A stretch of 64,000 nucleotides of DNA from UBA4582 sp965657335 (lineage in GTDB: Bacteria > Pseudomonadota > Gammaproteobacteria > Pseudomonadales > Azotimanducaceae). The position numbers and the translations under genes are program-made. The notes beneath the pieces are model-generated. The model ran no database searches, was not told the origin of the DNA, and was given only the letters and a program-made list of their open reading frames with translations. Position 1 is the first letter of the stretch. The number at the start of each line of letters is the position of its first letter. The stretch is taken from NCBI GenBank assembly GCA_965657335.1, contig CBFHOH010000003.1, forward strand, positions 62,001-126,000. Reading direction: 5' to 3'. Shown piece by piece: positions 63,798 to 64,000 of this stretch.

Positions 63798-64000
63798 TTA
63801 TCCGGAAATGCTCACTGGTGGGCGAACATCTGCGTTTTGACCCCGGTGCCTGAGCAAATGGTCCATTAGCGTCAGCGCCACCATGGCCTCGGCAATGGGG
63901 GTCGCCCTGACACCGACACACGGATCATGCCTTCCCTTCGTTACTATATCTCGCGACGCGCCAGACACATCAATCGTCTTGCCCGGTTGCGTAATGCTTG
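63798..64000 (-). CDS. aroC: Chorismate synthase, C-terminal part (cut by window edge)
   Basis: The minus strand ends with SITQPGKTIDVSGASRDIVT, KGRHDPCVGVRATPIAEAMV and ALTLMDHLLRHRGQ, then stop TAA at 63798-63800. KGRHDPCVGVRATPIAEAMVA is a chorismate synthase signature. It makes chorismate from EPSP with reduced FMN. Only about 67 codons are inside the window. It is convergent with the LysR gene, eight bases away. Confidence 0.93.
   Translation of the reverse strand, partial: SITQPGKTIDVSGASRDIVTKGRHDPCVGVRATPIAEAMVALTLMDHLLRHRGQNADVRPPVSISG

Overview
The window reads as chromosomal DNA of a gammaproteobacterium of moderate GC content, probably an uncultured, aerobic, marine-type lineage near the Pseudomonadales. 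The evidence is gene order: LysR / asd-fimV-truA-trpF...folC-dedD-cvpA-purF matches the Pseudomonas arrangement, tig-clpP-clpX-lon-hupB-ppiD is the classical protein quality-control cluster, and methyltransferase-rnhA-dnaQ sits divergent from mltD. No phage, insertion sequence or CRISPR array was seen.

Layout. 1-2.4 kb: an acyl-CoA ligase cut by the window edge and a luciferase-like (F420-type) oxidoreductase. 2.5-13.7 kb, all on the plus strand: a secreted purple-acid-type phosphatase with an overlapping TPR gene, a D-cysteine desulfhydrase-family enzyme, a SPOR lipoprotein, selA-selB for selenocysteine insertion, an SDR, and two exported proteins, one unknown and one with a peptidoglycan-binding-like segment plus Sel1 repeats. 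13.7-17.6 kb: dnaQ, rnhA, methyltransferase, then mltD. 17.7-27 kb, minus strand: ppiD, hupB, lon, clpX, clpP, tig and tRNA-Leu, with recognisable promoters and terminators.

27.3-40.6 kb is accessory and looks catabolic: three family III CoA-transferases (one composite), a D-aminoacylase-type amidohydrolase, a second F420-type LLM enzyme, a tandem hot-dog protein, an HSL-type esterase, an SDR and two MFS carriers, on mixed strands. The likely theme is import of an organic acid or amide, hydrolysis, CoA activation or transfer, and oxidation. The substrate cannot be told from sequence.

40.6-45 kb: tRNA-His, a mostly gene-free stretch, a long aconitase B whose sequence resembles the Bacteroidetes type, its terminator, and a tRNA-Pro/tRNA-Arg unit. 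45-46.5 kb: lpxH and miaE. 46.7-63.8 kb: a long minus-strand series, tgpA-like / DUF58 / moxR / purF / cvpA / dedD / folC / trpA / trpB / trpF / truA / fimV / asd. Here trpBA occupies the place where Pseudomonas has accD, and leuCDB is absent between asd and the LysR gene. The 3' end of aroC closes the window.

No obviously new defence or mobile system was found. The best leads are the CoA-transferase cluster, the foreign-looking acnB between tRNA genes, selAB without a visible selC, selD or selenoprotein, and several dyad or terminator signals in the clpP, hupB, trpF and asd upstream regions.
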